A stretch of DNA of 64,000 nucleotides from Archegozetes longisetosus (GCA_018873245.2 JAEMBT020000008.1:14867172-14931171); one strand, 5' to 3'; counted from the stretch's first letter, positions 24,613 through 40,095 are shown. Numbers and translations: made by a program. Notes: generated by a model from the letters alone, not told the origin.

Positions 24613-27389
24613 TATGCTTCAATTGAAGCACTTTCCATTAAACTTATTCCGTATGATCTTAAATAAAGAATTCATTAGGGCTTTTGTGCAGCTCAAATCG
24701 ATTTCTCTTTAATCCACATTTTCAATGCATAATTCATTGTTATTTACATTAAACCATGACTCTCATTTCAAACTTACCTATTCGTCAAACAAAATCTATA
24801 TGAAACATATGAAACTGATCAAACTTTAACTTAAATTTAGCTTTATAATTAATCAGATTTTGCGTGTAACTCAATTTCAATATAATTTTATGAATGAGAA
24901 GCACTCCATAAACGGCAGGCTATTTCCGATATCGATAATGTTTCGTAAATTTATAAAATATAGATACAAATGGTATTAATGTTCACATTTAATACAGAAC
25001 AGCAACTGTAAAGGGAGTATTGATTTACTAAAGACCATGTATAACATGACTCCACTGCCTGTTCTAAAAGCAGTAAAGCTTCAAGTTTGAAATTATAGAA
25101 TAGTACACAAAGGTATAGAATTAAAAACTTTTCTATTCTGAACCGCTTCTCAACCTGCTTTCAACCTATTCTTGGCCAATTGTTTGCGTCAATTTCACTT
25201 GTGTGTTGCCAGTAAAGAGGCATTGCTTGGTCTATAGTTGATGAACTGTATCGTCAAAAACAGCAATTGAAAAGCGGATGACATAAACGGAATATAAAAG
25301 TTAGTGATAGAGAGTGATAAGAGAAAAGGCAATTTAGTTACGTGAAGGCATAAATTTGGAGACGGTTTGATTTAAATGGTTGGGTATAGTAAAGAAGAGA
25401 CAGGTTACAGCTGGATATGAAGCGATTGATGGGTAAAACTACAGAAATAGCTGAATGTTGCACATTATAATTTAATATAGATCAATGTCACCCTTTTCAT
25501 AACGGATTTTTTATGCTAAATCCATCCTTTTAGTTCTTACTAAGGATGCAAATCCAATTTAAACAATGACTGCTTGATTCTTGTTCCTTTTTATCTAACC
25601 ATAACTGACTTTTTCGACTCCATAAATGTTTAGTTTGATGTTCTGCAAAAACCTCAGGTATATATTCAGCTATGAATTGAACTGTGAAAAAATGCACTGC
25701 GCACCATATCATTTGTATGATTCATGAGTCTTTCTAGTTTCCAAATTGTCTCATCTCATTTAATATTCTAATTTATTCAGTGTTTTACTCAAATATTTTT
25801 AATTAATCTTTTATGCAGCAAAACAAAAGTGATCCTGTAATAAAAAAATGAGTAAACTTATATTAAAAACTGATATAATGTGTCTCTGGATGGTATTTAT
25901 AAAATAGACGTTCAATGTAATTGACATGATGCGTTTTTAATGTTGATCTATTTCTAAGCACAACCTTTAGTTCTTTTCAGAATAGGTACAGATATCATAT
26001 TAAAAGTATTAAAACATTGAAATACATAATTTATAAAATGTCTTTCACTAACATCTCAATCCCATGAATATGAGTGTCACTTAGGAGTTGCTGCTATTCC
26101 TGTATCTGCTTTTAAAAAACGTTACGCCTCAAGGCACTAAAATTGTCAGATCATTGTTGGATTGGATGTTGTGCTAGAGACAAGTTAGGGAATGGTGTGG
26201 ATAAGAGTAGTTGGGATGAGATGAGTTAAAGCGTAAAGCGTGCCAGAAAGCTCTAACACTTCTCGTTGACGTTGACTTATGCATCGATTTTCTTGGCTTT
26301 CAAATCATTTCTCCTCAATCGCTTAAAACTTAGGGCACTATAAACTACGGGCTTATCGTCGTTAGTCTATATCACACTTATTTAGACTGTTATTAAATAA
26401 AATGAACAAATTAACTCTAACAACACTTTTACCAGCTCTGAACATGATTAACTCTGCAATTTGAACTAAGAATTGATCCCATCTAACGATTGATCCGAAC
26501 AAATCCATTAGAAATACTTCGAAATAATAACCTTTCATTAAATTAAGTTATAAAGAAATGTCAGTCTTAACCATAATATAGACAAGTGATTAAGTGATTA
26601 AAAACAAGAAACTCTTTCTGGACTTGTCTTTTCAAATCGTTTTAGATAAGACTAAGAAGTTCATCGATTTTTTTAAACATTACTCTTAATTTCTATTCTT
26701 ATGTTATCAAAGCCTTTCTAATGACTGCTTCAAGAAATTGGTCTTCAAATAAATTTTAGAGTTCACTAAAAGCAGTTGAAAAGTACCCAAAACTTAGATC
26801 TCAAATCTTAGACTTGAAATCAATTTGAATATATGAAATATTTCTAATGATAAGACAAGCAAATTGGGTTCTATTGATTTGTTTTGAATAATTTTGTTTA
26901 ATAACCTTGTGAAACTAGTTGATTTGTTGAGTGACTTTACGAAAGCTAGTTTTGTAACTAAATCGAGCGAATACAGAATAAATAAAAAGAATCATTAATC
27001 CATTCATTAAGAAGCCATTAATGATGTTTAGTTCTTTACTTTTACATATTTATGCGCAAAATATTTTCAGCAGGACGATTATTTAAAAAATCAATGTCTT
27101 ACAACTTAGCCATTTATTTCGTGCTAACAATGAACACAGACTAGTATTAACAGAAATACAGAATAACAGAATATTAACAGAATAATATCTAGAAATAATG
27201 AATTATGTGTAAAACACGCACATATTTTGGTTATAATTTAGAGAAAGATTCAAAATGTCAACTTAAAATGTTAAGCTTCCTAAGATTGGCTTGAATAGCA
27301 AACGAGTAGTACATTAAATTGTCTAGTCTTATAAGAGACTATAAAATAGATTAGATTCTCTTATTCACAATTGAAACCAGTGCTCTTAT

Positions 27390-27420
27390 ATTGTGAAGAT
27401 ATTGTGAAGATATTGTGAAC
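27390..27420. repeat. 11 bp tandem array
   Basis: Two full copies and one partial copy of ATTGTGAAGAT. Confidence 0.9.
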
Positions 27421-28013
27421 AAATTGAGTGACAATTTGACGAAGAGATGCTTTTCTCATTTTGGGGAAACAAAGCCAAATGAAAAAACGTTAATCTAATG
27501 TGGGCCACCATTTTCTAAAGGCAACCTCTACTTTAGTCTTCAAATGACCTAAAACTCAATCTAGTTTTATAGATAATCTCGTCTGACTCTAATGTAGAAG
27601 AAATTGACAACAATTGTGAGAGGGTAAGGTTCGAAAAAATGCTCTATAAACTTACCTATAGATTGCTAAGAAAAAATAGAAACACTTCACAATCAGACTA
27701 CAGGCTATTCACAAATATAAAGAATCACATTTCCAAAAAATCACTAAATTTATCTATCGATTCATGATTTAAACACTTTTCGATTAGATCTGTGTGGCAA
27801 CAAGTATCAGACAAGTCATCATTCAATTTGGTTGAGTGGCAAATGAAAAAATCTAAGAATAATAAATGACACAACAAACAACATAACTTATTCTGATCTG
27901 TTTGGCAAGAATAAGCTTGAGAATAGGCTTCAGAATAGGTTATATATTATTGTTGAATTCTTTTAAGGTAGTTTTGATATTTAGGTTTACACAAGATAGA
28001 ATGTTTTATGACA

Positions 28014-28096
28014 TGTATTGTAACATAGCATAGAATGTGTATATGATAACATGGCATAGGATGTATTATAACATAGCATAGAGTGTATTATAATAT
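28014..28096. repeat. ~24-27 bp degenerate array
   Basis: Three diverged copies built around TGTATTATAACATAGCATAG. Confidence 0.75.
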
Positions 28097-29673
28097 ATAG
28101 CTAACAAATGGAATTTCGTAATATTTGCACATTTCATCAATACTATTGTTAGTATTAGTATTTCATGCATAATAAGCTTCGCCAAGTCGACTCATAAAGA
28201 ATTGCTATTTGATCAAAGTGTCATTTACGACACAATAGAAAAGTAACTTATAAAGCACTTGAAAAACTTATTACCAATATTGAGACAATTGACAAGTACT
28301 AACATTTTTGTTATGTATGTCTTTAAGTTAGGCAATCGAACATTTGTGTATCTCAACTAAATCATAATAATTTAACTAATCTTTTCTCATCTTATATAAT
28401 TGGGTCTCATTTTACTAACTCCATTAAAATAATTTCTTTTTTCAATATATTTCCTAAATTCTCATATCTAATTACATTTTAAAATCCATTTAAAAGTTAG
28501 GGAAAATTAGAGAAACATAATTATCATTTCGTAAAAGCATCATATTTTGTAATACCAGTTATGTCATTAATCATTTAAAAGGCATTTGCAACTATTTAGA
28601 TTTAATTACAGATACAAATTCAATTTTCAATTTAAAACTCTATGTTTTGATCCAAAGATTAGTTATGGAAATTGATTTTGTTCAGATACCTCTTAATTTC
28701 GGCTTATTTCAAAACTCACTTTCAAATTATTCGTCGACTGACACCTTATAGGAAAATAAGTATTACTGATAAGAAAAACGAAATAAAAAACGAAATAAAA
28801 AATCCAAATAAGAAAATCTAGTAGTGCTACAAACCTGAGCTGGGTATAATTGAGTTTCGTGCCAGTGAACAACTGCTATGTGTTGACCGATTCGATTTGC
28901 AGCTAGCTCAACGTTCCTCATGTTCTACTACTGCAATTTGGTTGAGCTCAATATTTAATGCGTAAAATGATATTTTTCCGAGTTTTTACCAACTGTCCAG
29001 TTATGCATTCCAAGTATGACATGAATTCAGTGAACGATGTAAATCCAAAATTATATTATTATCACATAAGATAACTTGTTTTACATATTATTTCCCATAA
29101 CAGTAACTCGACTGCAAATGATTTCTATTATGCATCTAATCAGAAAAGATTTTAGATTGAATTTAATAGAAATTGCAGTTAATTTAGAAAAGATTTATTT
29201 CACTCAAATAATTGTGAGATTTTTCTATGCGTTCAATCTAATGAATATGAAGCAGACATTGGACTCAATTTGATGTTCAGGTTCGTTATGCAATCCTTTG
29301 GATGTTATCTCATGTTAAGGCTCATTCAATTTGATTGAATAAATTTTCTCATTTGCATATAAATAAAATAATCAAAAATGCATATAAAATGAAGTTTTAA
29401 CCATATGATTGAGATAATTGTGATAAGAAGTTGGAGTGAATACACTTTGTGAGGAGACCTAAACAAAAGTATAGAACTGATATGAACACACAATTTGATA
29501 GTTAGATCCCAATCACAAAGCCTATTATTTCAAACTAATTTGTATTTGAGAAGATAGTATTGTGTTTCTAATAAGTCAATTGTCTTGCAAAATCTTGTTT
29601 CAACACTTTCCGAATGTTAAGTAGATATAGAGATGAGGCAAACACGTTAAATGTCATTAGGTTAGGCTAGGTT

Positions 29674-29707
29674 AGTTCATAGTTCATAGTTCATAGTTCA
29701 TAGTTCA
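29674..29707. repeat. 7 bp tandem array
   Basis: Nearly five perfect copies of AGTTCAT. Confidence 0.93.
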
Positions 29708-30221
29708 AATCGGATTTTATGCTTATTAAGACTTTAAATAACTATCTCTATTAGACTCTCAGTCTTTTAACTAAGGAACAAACTTCTGTCTAATAATGAA
29801 TGAGATGGTAGTGAAAGGCGTGTAAAAGATTAAATAGAGAAGAAATTAATTGAAGGATAGAGTTCACAGTAATAAAGAGAGAAGTAGAGAGACAGTGAGA
29901 TTAGTTGAATATATATACCAGAAGTACTAGATCATATGATTAATGCATCATTATTAAACTTGCTTATTATTACTCCTACGCATTCCCTTTCATTTCAAAC
30001 ATTTTCTTCTTAACTCAACTGACATACAATCTCAGAAGTATATATCTCACTACTGACTTCTCTTTCAATGCTAACTCCCTCCTCTTCTGGTCTTCTTCTC
30101 TTCTCTAGTGTTTCATATCTGACTAAAATGATCCAAATATTAAAAAGAAAAAACACATTAAAGTAAGACCACAACAAGTGAGACCTGACGAGGGGAATCT
30201 CTTGATAAATGATTTGGTTTT

Positions 30222-30275
30222 GTTACAAGTTGGTCATCAGTTACAAGTTGGCCATCAGTTACAAGTTGGTCGTCA
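30222..30275. repeat. 18 bp tandem array
   Basis: Three copies of GTTACAAGTTGGTCATCA with one substitution each in the second and third. The unit length is a multiple of three, so both strands show short open frames here that are not genes. Confidence 0.92.
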
Positions 30276-33047
30276 TATAGACCAAAACCAACAAATAAAG
30301 AACAATACAATCCCTTTAATGATAAAATGTGTATTTTGTGGTACAACTGCTACTAAAATACTTTATCTTAATCTGATTTAACGGGTTAATCTGAATTTCT
30401 CATTATGATGTGTCTAATTTAAAGATTACGTGCACTTTTAGATAGAACAAACATGAAAATTGAATATTGCGTATAAAAGTTTGTGCCTTACTCCATCTCA
30501 ATATAGATAATATCATTAATAATGATTAGTAATGATTTACTATTACTTTATCAGTGAATATGCAATTATTAAATTCTAATCAAATTAACCTAACCAAGCA
30601 TTTGTGCTCTGAGTACTAAGGATTCAGTTTTCCAGCAATTACGTGGATGCTGAAAATGTTTAATTAATGTTTGCAAAAAATTCACCAAAAAATCATTTAT
30701 TTTTATTTCTACTAATTGTCAGCAGTGATAATCTATTTATAAAGCACGAAATACTCGTTCGCAGTAAAGTCAAATCAAATCTAAACTAATGTTTCATTAA
30801 TTCTGTTCACTTTTCAACTGACTCTTCGCCACTTAGAAACACGAAAAATGTATTGAATTTCATTTTGATTATAATGATTAATTTATTGAAAATAGAAGTG
30901 TGGACATTGATCGAACAAGAGTGAATCTTGTGTCAATTAATAATTTAATCCTCTAGCAAAAAACCTCTTTGGTTAATGAAGTAGCCTTTTATTTGCTTGA
31001 GTTTTCCTATTCTTCTACTCCTCTTCAGACAAATATCTAACAGTTAGATCGAGTATCAAATTCATAAATCAACTACTATTTTCATCTTTCAATGTAATTC
31101 TAAAGCATTTTTGTAATACTCGAGAATTGAAGTTAGACAAAACTGGATTAATTTGATTCAATAGAGACATTTTGAATAGAATAGCATTGAAATTAGCCTA
31201 ATTGCACACTCATATATTCAATAGAGTGCATCATAGGAAAGAATAATTTGAAAAATTATCAGACTTAGATTCCATGCATGAAAAATGGACATAGATTATA
31301 TCCATCACTTTAGCAATTGAGTACAACTTAAAATACTTGCCATATATCATACTCTACTTCAAATACGAGCCCTACGCAAAACGATCCTTTGAAATATTGC
31401 CTTTTCATAACACTTATTACACTCTCGTTTTCAATTATCTTTTTAATCAATACCACATTTCATCTATCGATTACTTCATTATTCAAATCGTAGTAAATCA
31501 AGAAATATAGTATTACCGAACATAATGTAATTTGAGTAACTTTTACCACATTTAAGAGAACAAAAATAGCTCTCTTCCAATAAATATATTTATATAAAAT
31601 ATAGTGCACATTACCTGCAATATATAATTCACCAAAAAAGGATACTATTGAAGAATAGTGCTCAAATAAAATCAATAAAATACTCTCTACAATCAAAATA
31701 CACAAATCTAATAGATCACAAGTGAGCTCAAACGTTTGACTCAGTTACAACTTGTTTAGTTTCTATTCAAAGTAAGGTATCATTGAAAATGCTAAATCTT
31801 CACCAGAGTATTTGTCAATTTTGAGAAGAAAAGAACAAAATATTGGCTTATGTTAATCTTCAACAATTGTTTGTAGGAGGAAGAAAATGTGGATGTTACT
31901 AATACAGAGATCAGTTTTGACTTTTAATAAACGCTGGCGTCCGCACTACTGCGCTATTACTATTAAAATGTTATTTGCATAACATAATTGAATAGATGAT
32001 AATTTTCAAATAAGTTATGCCTGCAGTTGACTTCACGTTTGTTTTGACTAATGTTTGGCCAAACGGTTGTTCGAATAGAGTAATTACGAAACACACTTGG
32101 ATAACTTATTCAAATGTGTTCTTTTTATTATTTTAATCAGTCAGTTACCAATTTGATCCCATGCTTCTATTCTATTGGTTCATTAGTTTATATATTTAAT
32201 TAAGCCAAATGACTGTCGACTCGATCCTTTAAACACTTTTCGACTTTAGAATTAATGCATACAATCGATCATTTGTCGTGAATCTGTCTTATTATAAAGT
32301 TAATAGTTTCTCATTTCTCAACAGATTTATATAAAACATCTCATAAAGAATGGTTAAGCTTGATTAGTGAAGTTGCAGTGGCAACATCTGATGCCTTTCT
32401 CTCTTTAGAACAAGCTTTGAACAACTTTTTACATACAAAGCCTACAACCAGTCAATTTTGACTTGTGTCACTTTTATTTCCTATTTATTTCATATTACCA
32501 ATTTCTTCTCTAGATCTCATTCTTCTGGCATTCTAGATATAAAGAACTTTTGTAATCGCATTCTTAGGATTTCAGTATTGATGAGAAAAAAATTAAAATG
32601 ATTTCTGTTATTGATAGAAACAAATTAGCAGAAAAACAAAGCCAATAAAACTAACGCAAGTTTATGAATAACATCATATTAAGTTAGAATTGCATTTTAT
32701 TTTCTACTTTATCAACCGTTCACTAAATATGAGCAATAAAAAACATTCTCTCTTTTCAACCGAAAACATGACTCCCCAAATGTTTATACCATTTGCGATC
32801 TTATGCTGAAATTGCTCAACAAATTCAATCAAATCAAGTCAAATCAAATCCACCGAAACATATCAGACAATGGATAAACTGTTTATTATTTATAAATTAT
32901 GAGACCACTTAAGCTATTTTGGGCAATCTTAACAAAAGCAGAGTCGAGTCACATAAATATAAATTGGATTTTTGACCTAACCACTTTATAGAAATAATAC
33001 CAATTAAAGCTATCATTAGGGTACCAACATTTAACCGAGTCGGGTTG

Positions 33048-33085
33048 GACAAAAATCCCAAAGGGTACCAAGGGTAATTTTTGTC
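33048..33085. repeat. 9 bp inverted repeat (hairpin)
   Basis: GACAAAAAT at 33048-33056 is perfectly mirrored by ATTTTTGTC at 33077-33085. The 20 bp loop itself contains CCC and GGG runs and an AGGGTACCA that is also present at 33018. Confidence 0.7.
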
Positions 33086-34908
33086 AGTTGTCTACAATAG
33101 GTTTAAAATCAAAGGGAGACCAACGGATAAAATCTTAATCTGCAGCTTAAGCTAAAGACTAGAGACATTGCCTAAAAGCCAGAGAGTTAGCGTGCCTAGT
33201 TATAATGTAGAACTAAATTACAGATAGATGTTGATCATACTTTCACTTAAGCTTTGATTCTTTTTTAATTTGACACATAATCTGCGCTGGAGTCGAGGTG
33301 AAACATCAGCTAACTTATGCTTAAGTATCAATTTTAAAGGATTTATATACTATTTATTTTGACTTTAATTTTCTGCACTAATAAGCAATGTTTGATCTTA
33401 AAAGCATCAGCACTTTTGGGATTCTTATAAGTTTTCGTTGGGAAAACGTTGCCTCTAATGTAGTTGTTTGCAACCATTTAATGTTAGAGTTTCTTTATTT
33501 TTGAATTATTAATACCTAGAATGGTTTTGTGTTTGGAAACATGTGCACTACCGAACAATTTTTGCCTAAATATACGAATCAACTAAAAGAGCCTTCATTT
33601 AGACTGATGGTAGTCTGACTGGTTGATCAATTGAGTAAAAACTTATAGTGAAATCCGGAAAATGTAATTTCAAAGCAAGAAAAGTTCATAAAGTAGTGTC
33701 TGGAAAAACTCATTAAAATGTGCAATAATAGGATTCTGTTAGAGATAGAGTAGAACATAAAAAAGCCATTTCGGTACATGAGCTAAGGATTGATATGCCT
33801 TCGTGTCACTGAAAAACTCTTGTCACACAATTTATTATATTATTTCTGAAATTTTTTGCGACACAACTAAAATCGAGAGTCGCTTTCAATCAAATGATGT
33901 ATCGGATCAATGTTAGAAAGTATATTTGGAAAGAAATCAAGATTAATAAAGACTAAAATATCGTAAATGACAATATATTTGACAATATAGTAGTTGTGGC
34001 GCATTTGTTTGAAGTAAAAGTAAAGGAGAACAAGTGAAAACAAGTCAGTTATAGAAAAGACAAAGTTGCAAATTGGAGAAGCAAACGTTTGTAAATATGT
34101 CTCTCTAATCAAACTGCATATCATCTTATATATATTGTCATATAGTCTTATATGTAGTTTGTTTGCTTCAATTGTTAGTATATTCCTGGTCAACGGTTAG
34201 TTTTCTCTTTTGAACTTTTGTGTGGTTTATGTATTTGTATCATATTTGTATCCAACACTTTGTTCACTGATGCTCAAACTGTTTCAGGCCATCGGAGAGG
34301 ATGTGTTGAAAAGAAAGGGCAACCACGTGACTGACAAATAGAAATACCCATAAAAGTAGTCTTAGAGCGCTGGCTCAAAATTGGCCACTCCATGCATATC
34401 ATATATACCTTACTATTCATGTCTCATATCTCAATGTAAAATAATAGCTTTGAATTGCTTTTATTCAAAACAAATGTCGTATTCTGTGCCATAAATAAAA
34501 GTTAATATTCAAGTAAAACTACTTAAAGAATGTAGAAACATATGATACTCGTGTTAAATGCAATTTTACAGCACATACGTTAGCACTCAATCGCAAATTT
34601 ATTTCAGATTTTCAGTTATAAACTGACGAAAATTATGTGATTTGTGTCAAAATTGTGCAAAGAAGTACAGAATAGGAGGAGACAAGAATCAAATAAACCA
34701 AAGATGACATATGCATAATGAGAAAATGTGACAACTTTCCAGTTATATAACAAATAAAAACATTTCAACTCCATTCTTAGCTTATTTTTGTAAAAACGTA
34801 TATATTCTATGCATAACTTACTGTGCATTCAGCTAAACATAAGTACAGATTATTTTGCATTACAATGAAGAGTATGTGACAGTTGTTTGCAACTGTAGTA
34901 TTATTTAA

Positions 34909-34973
34909 GGCCGCATATTTAGAGCCATATATTTAGGGCCGTATATTTAGGGCCATATATTTTGGTCCATATA
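34909..34973. repeat. 14 bp tandem array
   Basis: Five copies close to GGGCCRTATATTTA. The GGCC core is conspicuous in this AT-rich context. Confidence 0.9.
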
Positions 34974-35007
34974 ATAAATCTGAATTCTTTTGAGTGTAGT
35001 ATATGTT

Positions 35008-35049
35008 GCAGATATATTCTTGCAGATATATTCTTGTAGATATATTCTT
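35008..35049. repeat. 14 bp tandem array
   Basis: Three copies of GCAGATATATTCTT, one with a single substitution. It lies only 34 bp from an unrelated 14 bp array. Confidence 0.92.
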
Positions 35050-35309
35050 ATGCACTGAAAGGGTAGAATTCTTTTGACAAAACCTGAAAGAATAATATAC
35101 ATGATTCCGGCAAAGGTATTGACTTGAACCTGAGTGAGATATTTGCCTTTTCTCAGGATCCTTCAGAACAAGTAAAGCTCTAACTCAGCATTCATTTATT
35201 TTTCCTCCGCTCTCAGTCTCTTTTCTCTTTCACTTCGATCCAAAAAACGTTGCAAAAATGCTGAAAAAGTTTGTTATAGTATTTCTAGACAAGAATAAAG
35301 ACAAGACAT

Positions 35310-35312
<3 letters not shown>

Positions 35313-35366
<54 letters not shown>
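35313..35366. repeat. (GA)n microsatellite
   Basis: A 54 bp uninterrupted GA run, the longest dinucleotide array in the window. Confidence 0.97.
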
Positions 35367-35368
<2 letters not shown>

Positions 35369-38300
35369 CTTCAATTTTCTATTTCCATTATTGATTGAAA
35401 TCCTCAACTAAACCGAAGTACAGGATAGACAAACTTGAGGACCGAATATGGTTGTGTAGTTTGTGTGGATGTAAGCAGAGCTGAAGCGCTTCAACTTTTA
35501 TGCAAACAAAATAATTGATATCTTTCTGTCTCAACTAAGCAGCAGTATTGAACCCTTATCTACAAAAATGGTCAAGTCTTATGGTTGAAAATACCACCTG
35601 AAAGACCAAACAAAGATCCAAATCAATCATAAGCTTCTTCATTGTTTTAGATTCTGACCAAATCGATTCAAGTGATTTAGCTTCTAATGAGTTCTAACCA
35701 AAGATAAGGCACTGAGTAGAGAGATTAGGTTCATAGTGTTCGATAGAATTACATGAATGTAAGACGAGAAATATTAGTATAATTTATAATAGAATCACAT
35801 CTAGATCGTGTATATTACTAATAAGTGAAGGTTTAGATTGAGCATTTGTTATAATAAGAGGTATAAAGCGTGAAAGCTGTGACCGAAAACAGGGCAGCTT
35901 GCTACTATTATATTAAAACCTGAATATTTACTTTTGTTCGACTTATCGTTTACCCTGACTCAAAATGTCAAAATACAACATAAGGAGCTGTTTTGAACAG
36001 AATCTGTCCATTCAGAGTAATGATACTAATGCATGCTGGCCATCATTTTGTAAAGGGCTTGCAATATATTTTCTCAAATGGCTCACTAGTATCATGTTTG
36101 CAGAAGTCATCTCTTCTAAAGACAGCTGCGATTCAATTTATGCGCTAACATAACGTTAGCTAAGCCAAAGAGTACTAAATATTTAACATATCTAAAGCAT
36201 ACATTATTAGATTAAAAAATACGTGAACAAATCCCTAAATAATGCTCAAGTTTTCTTCTTTTTATAACTTCTTTATATGAATTTCATTTTCTACTTCAAA
36301 TCTTTTTCACGAGTCGTGATAATTTAGTTGAAAATTACTCTAACAAATTAACTCATAATTCATCCGCACAACGGATCACTCGACAAATATGAACGACTTG
36401 TTCCTGTGACAATTTATCAATTCATCTCTAAATTAATATTTAACTCTTGGAAAAATGGTTTAATAATAAGCTGACCATCTCTTTGCATCTCTTATATGTT
36501 GAATAGTATGTTTTGAATAGTTTGAGTGAAAGAAGAGGCTAATGTTTATCTTGTGGACAAGCCAATCGAGAGGCTATATCACGATTGATAGTCAAGCTGC
36601 ATATTGACTGTAGCATTAGTTCATACATGTTTTATAATGTTTTATATTGGTTCTAACTAGCGATGGATAGTTTGATACTATAAAGAGATGTCTAAACTAG
36701 TAATTTGCATAAATTTGTAATGAAAACACTATGCTATTATTTAGTAAATCTGATATCGAAATTAACTTATAGCTTGAGTTGAATAACTAACCAAATGAGA
36801 GACGTTAAGAAAAATCAATACTCACTGGTAGTTCACTGTTGATCTGTTGAGTAATGATCAAAAGGAATTATAAGATGATATTCTAGTTTAAATAATTATA
36901 TTATACTCTGGTTATAAATTGGATTTACATAATTTATCAACACTTCTTTGTTTATATGGAGTATTAATAATAATATTCATTGATTGTAAGCGCATTAAAT
37001 AAGACCTTAAGTTTGCATGGCAAACCTAAGAAGATTATGCTCTTTCACTTCATTCATTTCTAACCGAATTTATTTTTAAATTCATTTCATTATTTCATAA
37101 CACCTCAACCTATTTTAGTTATTTTAGTTGAAAATCTAAATCGCCTAAAATTGTTTTATTGAAAAGAAAAACATCAGCTTCTATGCAATTATGCCGTTTT
37201 AGTGGTGACCGATTGTGCGTAAACAACACTTACTCGTAGAGATTCATAGTATTCAAAGATTGACTTTTGGTTATTGCGTAAGAAACAGTCAAACATAGCC
37301 TGAATTGTTTGAATAATCGAGTTAAGGCTAATACATCTGTTGGCAACTACTTTCTCTGACTTAACTAGTATTCTAACCTTAAACCTTATTAATTAATATA
37401 ATATTTTTCAATTAATTAACAATTTTATTAAATTTTAAATCGTTTTAATCTAATAAAAGTTTAGAAAAGTTTGTTATTATCCATTGATTATTTTGAAACA
37501 TGAGTGATGGAACAAAATTGGAAATTCTAAGCCAAAAAACTAGTAAACATGAGATGTTTGATAAGTGAAACTAATCAACAAGTGAATCAACTAATTTCTA
37601 TTAGACAAGTTTATTATTTCAGACACAAACATTACTTTGAAATAGAAACCTTTAGCATTCAAAAGCCAACTGTTCAGACAATCCTAAAATCAATGTTTGT
37701 GTTGAGTATATCATTAGAAATATCATTAGAAATAATTGCTACGAAACGAGTTTGTCAACAATTTTGAAGGAACGTTAGAGTGAAGCAGAAATGGCTGGGA
37801 ATAGTAGCGAATGATTGGTGGGTATACTTATAACTAATATTTGATTAGACTGTTTTCATACGGAAACTAATATTCGTAAGAAATTTAATTGTCATTATGA
37901 TCATTAATCATTTGAGCACAAAAATCATCTATTCTAACAATTGATTTAGCGTAACAAATATTTCATCTAAATTTATGTCATTATCAGAAATAGCAAGTTC
38001 AACATCTATCATTCGCAAAATGATTAAAATAATACCACTCAATAGATCAATCTTAAACGATAGTTTTATCTGATTTTCAATAATCTTTAGGGATTTATTG
38101 TTTCAGCCTAAATCATTTGAGTTGACAAACAAACAATTTAACTAAATTCATAGTAAATATTTGTATTTGTTAGAATATGAAATTTTTATAAGCGACGTAT
38201 AACAGAATTTTTTGGAACAACTCAATTCATAAGATAACTTACTATTGTATCCTTTTCTATGCAACATAACTACAGGTATTAGTGTACTGTTGAGAATTAA

Positions 38301-40055
38301 TCTAATCTAAGTTGTGAGTCTTTTGGAGCTCAGAAATGAAATCAACCTCTTATGTAATATCAATATTCATTTCTAAGTCTGATTAAATTTGTCCTAAAGA
38401 CTTTCTCATATAGAAAAATACTATTGACTAAATTGGTTTTATTGGATTTGCGCTCATTTTCGACAAAAAATCAATAGCATCTCAAATAGAAAGTCCATTG
38501 GTAGCAAACTTTCAATCTATGATCGTATGATCGATCCAGGATTTAAAGTAAAAGCGCAATGAGCACATCATCTTAATGGTGACCTTTTTTTTTCACAGAT
38601 ATTCAACTCCCGAGTATGTCATTTGAATAAGAGGAGCTTTTTATAACTAAAACAAAACTGCGATCACTATGTAATGACCATAACACTTTAGAATTGACTA
38701 TTTAATTATATACATGTTTGATAAACAGGTGTAATCAAATCATTTTCTCTACTCTGATAATCAAATAAAATAATGCAAAAAATAAACATTTCCCTATTGA
38801 TTGGCCAATTAAGTTAGATTTTAGTTCATTTGTTCGGATGTGATAATCAATCATTTGACAATTGGGAACAATATAAGCCCAAAGTGAAATTGTGTGACCG
38901 ATTATTTCCACAGACAATTGCAGACCTACTAAACTGATAGCCAATGGGGAATGTGGCCAAACCTTGCTAGGCTTTGAAAGTAAGCCTAATTACAAGTTCT
39001 TAGTTTGGTTTCCTGTTTGAATAGATAAAAAATGAGAAAACGCTCAACATAACTATACCTAATGTTTATAGCTCAACTTCAGACTCCTACTAATTTATTA
39101 CTTTTGTTAATCACTCCAACAGTTCTAAACAATCTTTCATTTGTCACTACTTGTTTTTCATATTTTTTTCCTAATTTTTTATTTTGAATTCTCTCCCTAT
39201 TTAATTGGTCTCTATTTAAGTTGAAATAAAAATGAATTCTCTTTGATGTGAAATAATAATCTCTGAAAAAGACTCTAATTAGTATAAAATATGAATGTTT
39301 TCACTGTGTATAACCATAAAAATAATAAGAGATTATTTCTACTTTTTTTCTCTCTACTCAATTCCTTTCAATGAAATGATTATTCACGTAAAATATAAAT
39401 ATTATGTACAACAAAACTTTCATAAAAGTGTTCATTTTCTACTGAGTAAAGCAAACATTTTAAGGATATTAAAATGAAAAAAGCTTTATCGATTTTCATT
39501 TATAGGATTTTATGTAAAAGTGTAAACAGACTGCAAAAACATATTTGCGTCAATTGTTTACGCATAATATATCTAACAATTTCAATATGAAAAAGCAGTT
39601 GATTGGCCGAACAAAAATAGTTGACTGGTTCAACCAAAATAGATACATAGTTGATTGAATGAAAAATTAAAACCAGATTCCTCTATTTGCCAAATATCAC
39701 CACTTAGAGAGATATTGCAAATGTTACATAAGGCATGTTTACTCTTACATTCATATTGAAAACTTCTTCAAAATGTGTTCGTTTAAATGCGCGAACGTTG
39801 CGAATTGAGCATTCATGCGAATAAACTATCAATGCATAGGCGAATTGGTGAATAAATATCAGACAAATGCGTCAAATACTTCTTTTCCTTCAACACCACT
39901 ACATCTGATGTGTGTGAAAATACTGTTTTTTAGTAGCGATGCGAACAATACACAAATTTGATTATTTTCAATATATAAAAGTCTATTTTAAGGACTAATT
40001 TTATATATTGTTGCCAGCAATCCTTTTGTTTGTCAAAAGAGCGCAATCGATTTGT

Positions 40056-40056
<1 letters not shown>

Positions 40057-40092
<36 letters not shown>

Positions 40093-40095
40093 TAA
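40057..40095. repeat. (AAT)n microsatellite
   Basis: About eleven AAT/TAA triplets followed by one AAC interruption. Confidence 0.95.

Noticed and set aside
29661..29676. GGTTAGGCTAGGTTAG, considered as arthropod telomeric (TTAGG)n
   Set aside because: Only two or three imperfect units, not an array.
30158..30381. Overlapping open frames on both strands
   Set aside because: They are produced by the 18 bp tandem array, whose unit length is a multiple of three.
33867..34193. 108-codon minus-strand frame
   Set aside because: Within chance expectation; Ile/Tyr/Phe-rich composition typical of AT-rich non-coding DNA; no recognised family.
35965..36153. 62-codon + frame with ATG and several cysteines, considered as a small secreted peptide
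   Set aside because: No N-terminal signal peptide, no dibasic processing sites, and cysteine spacing matches no family I know.
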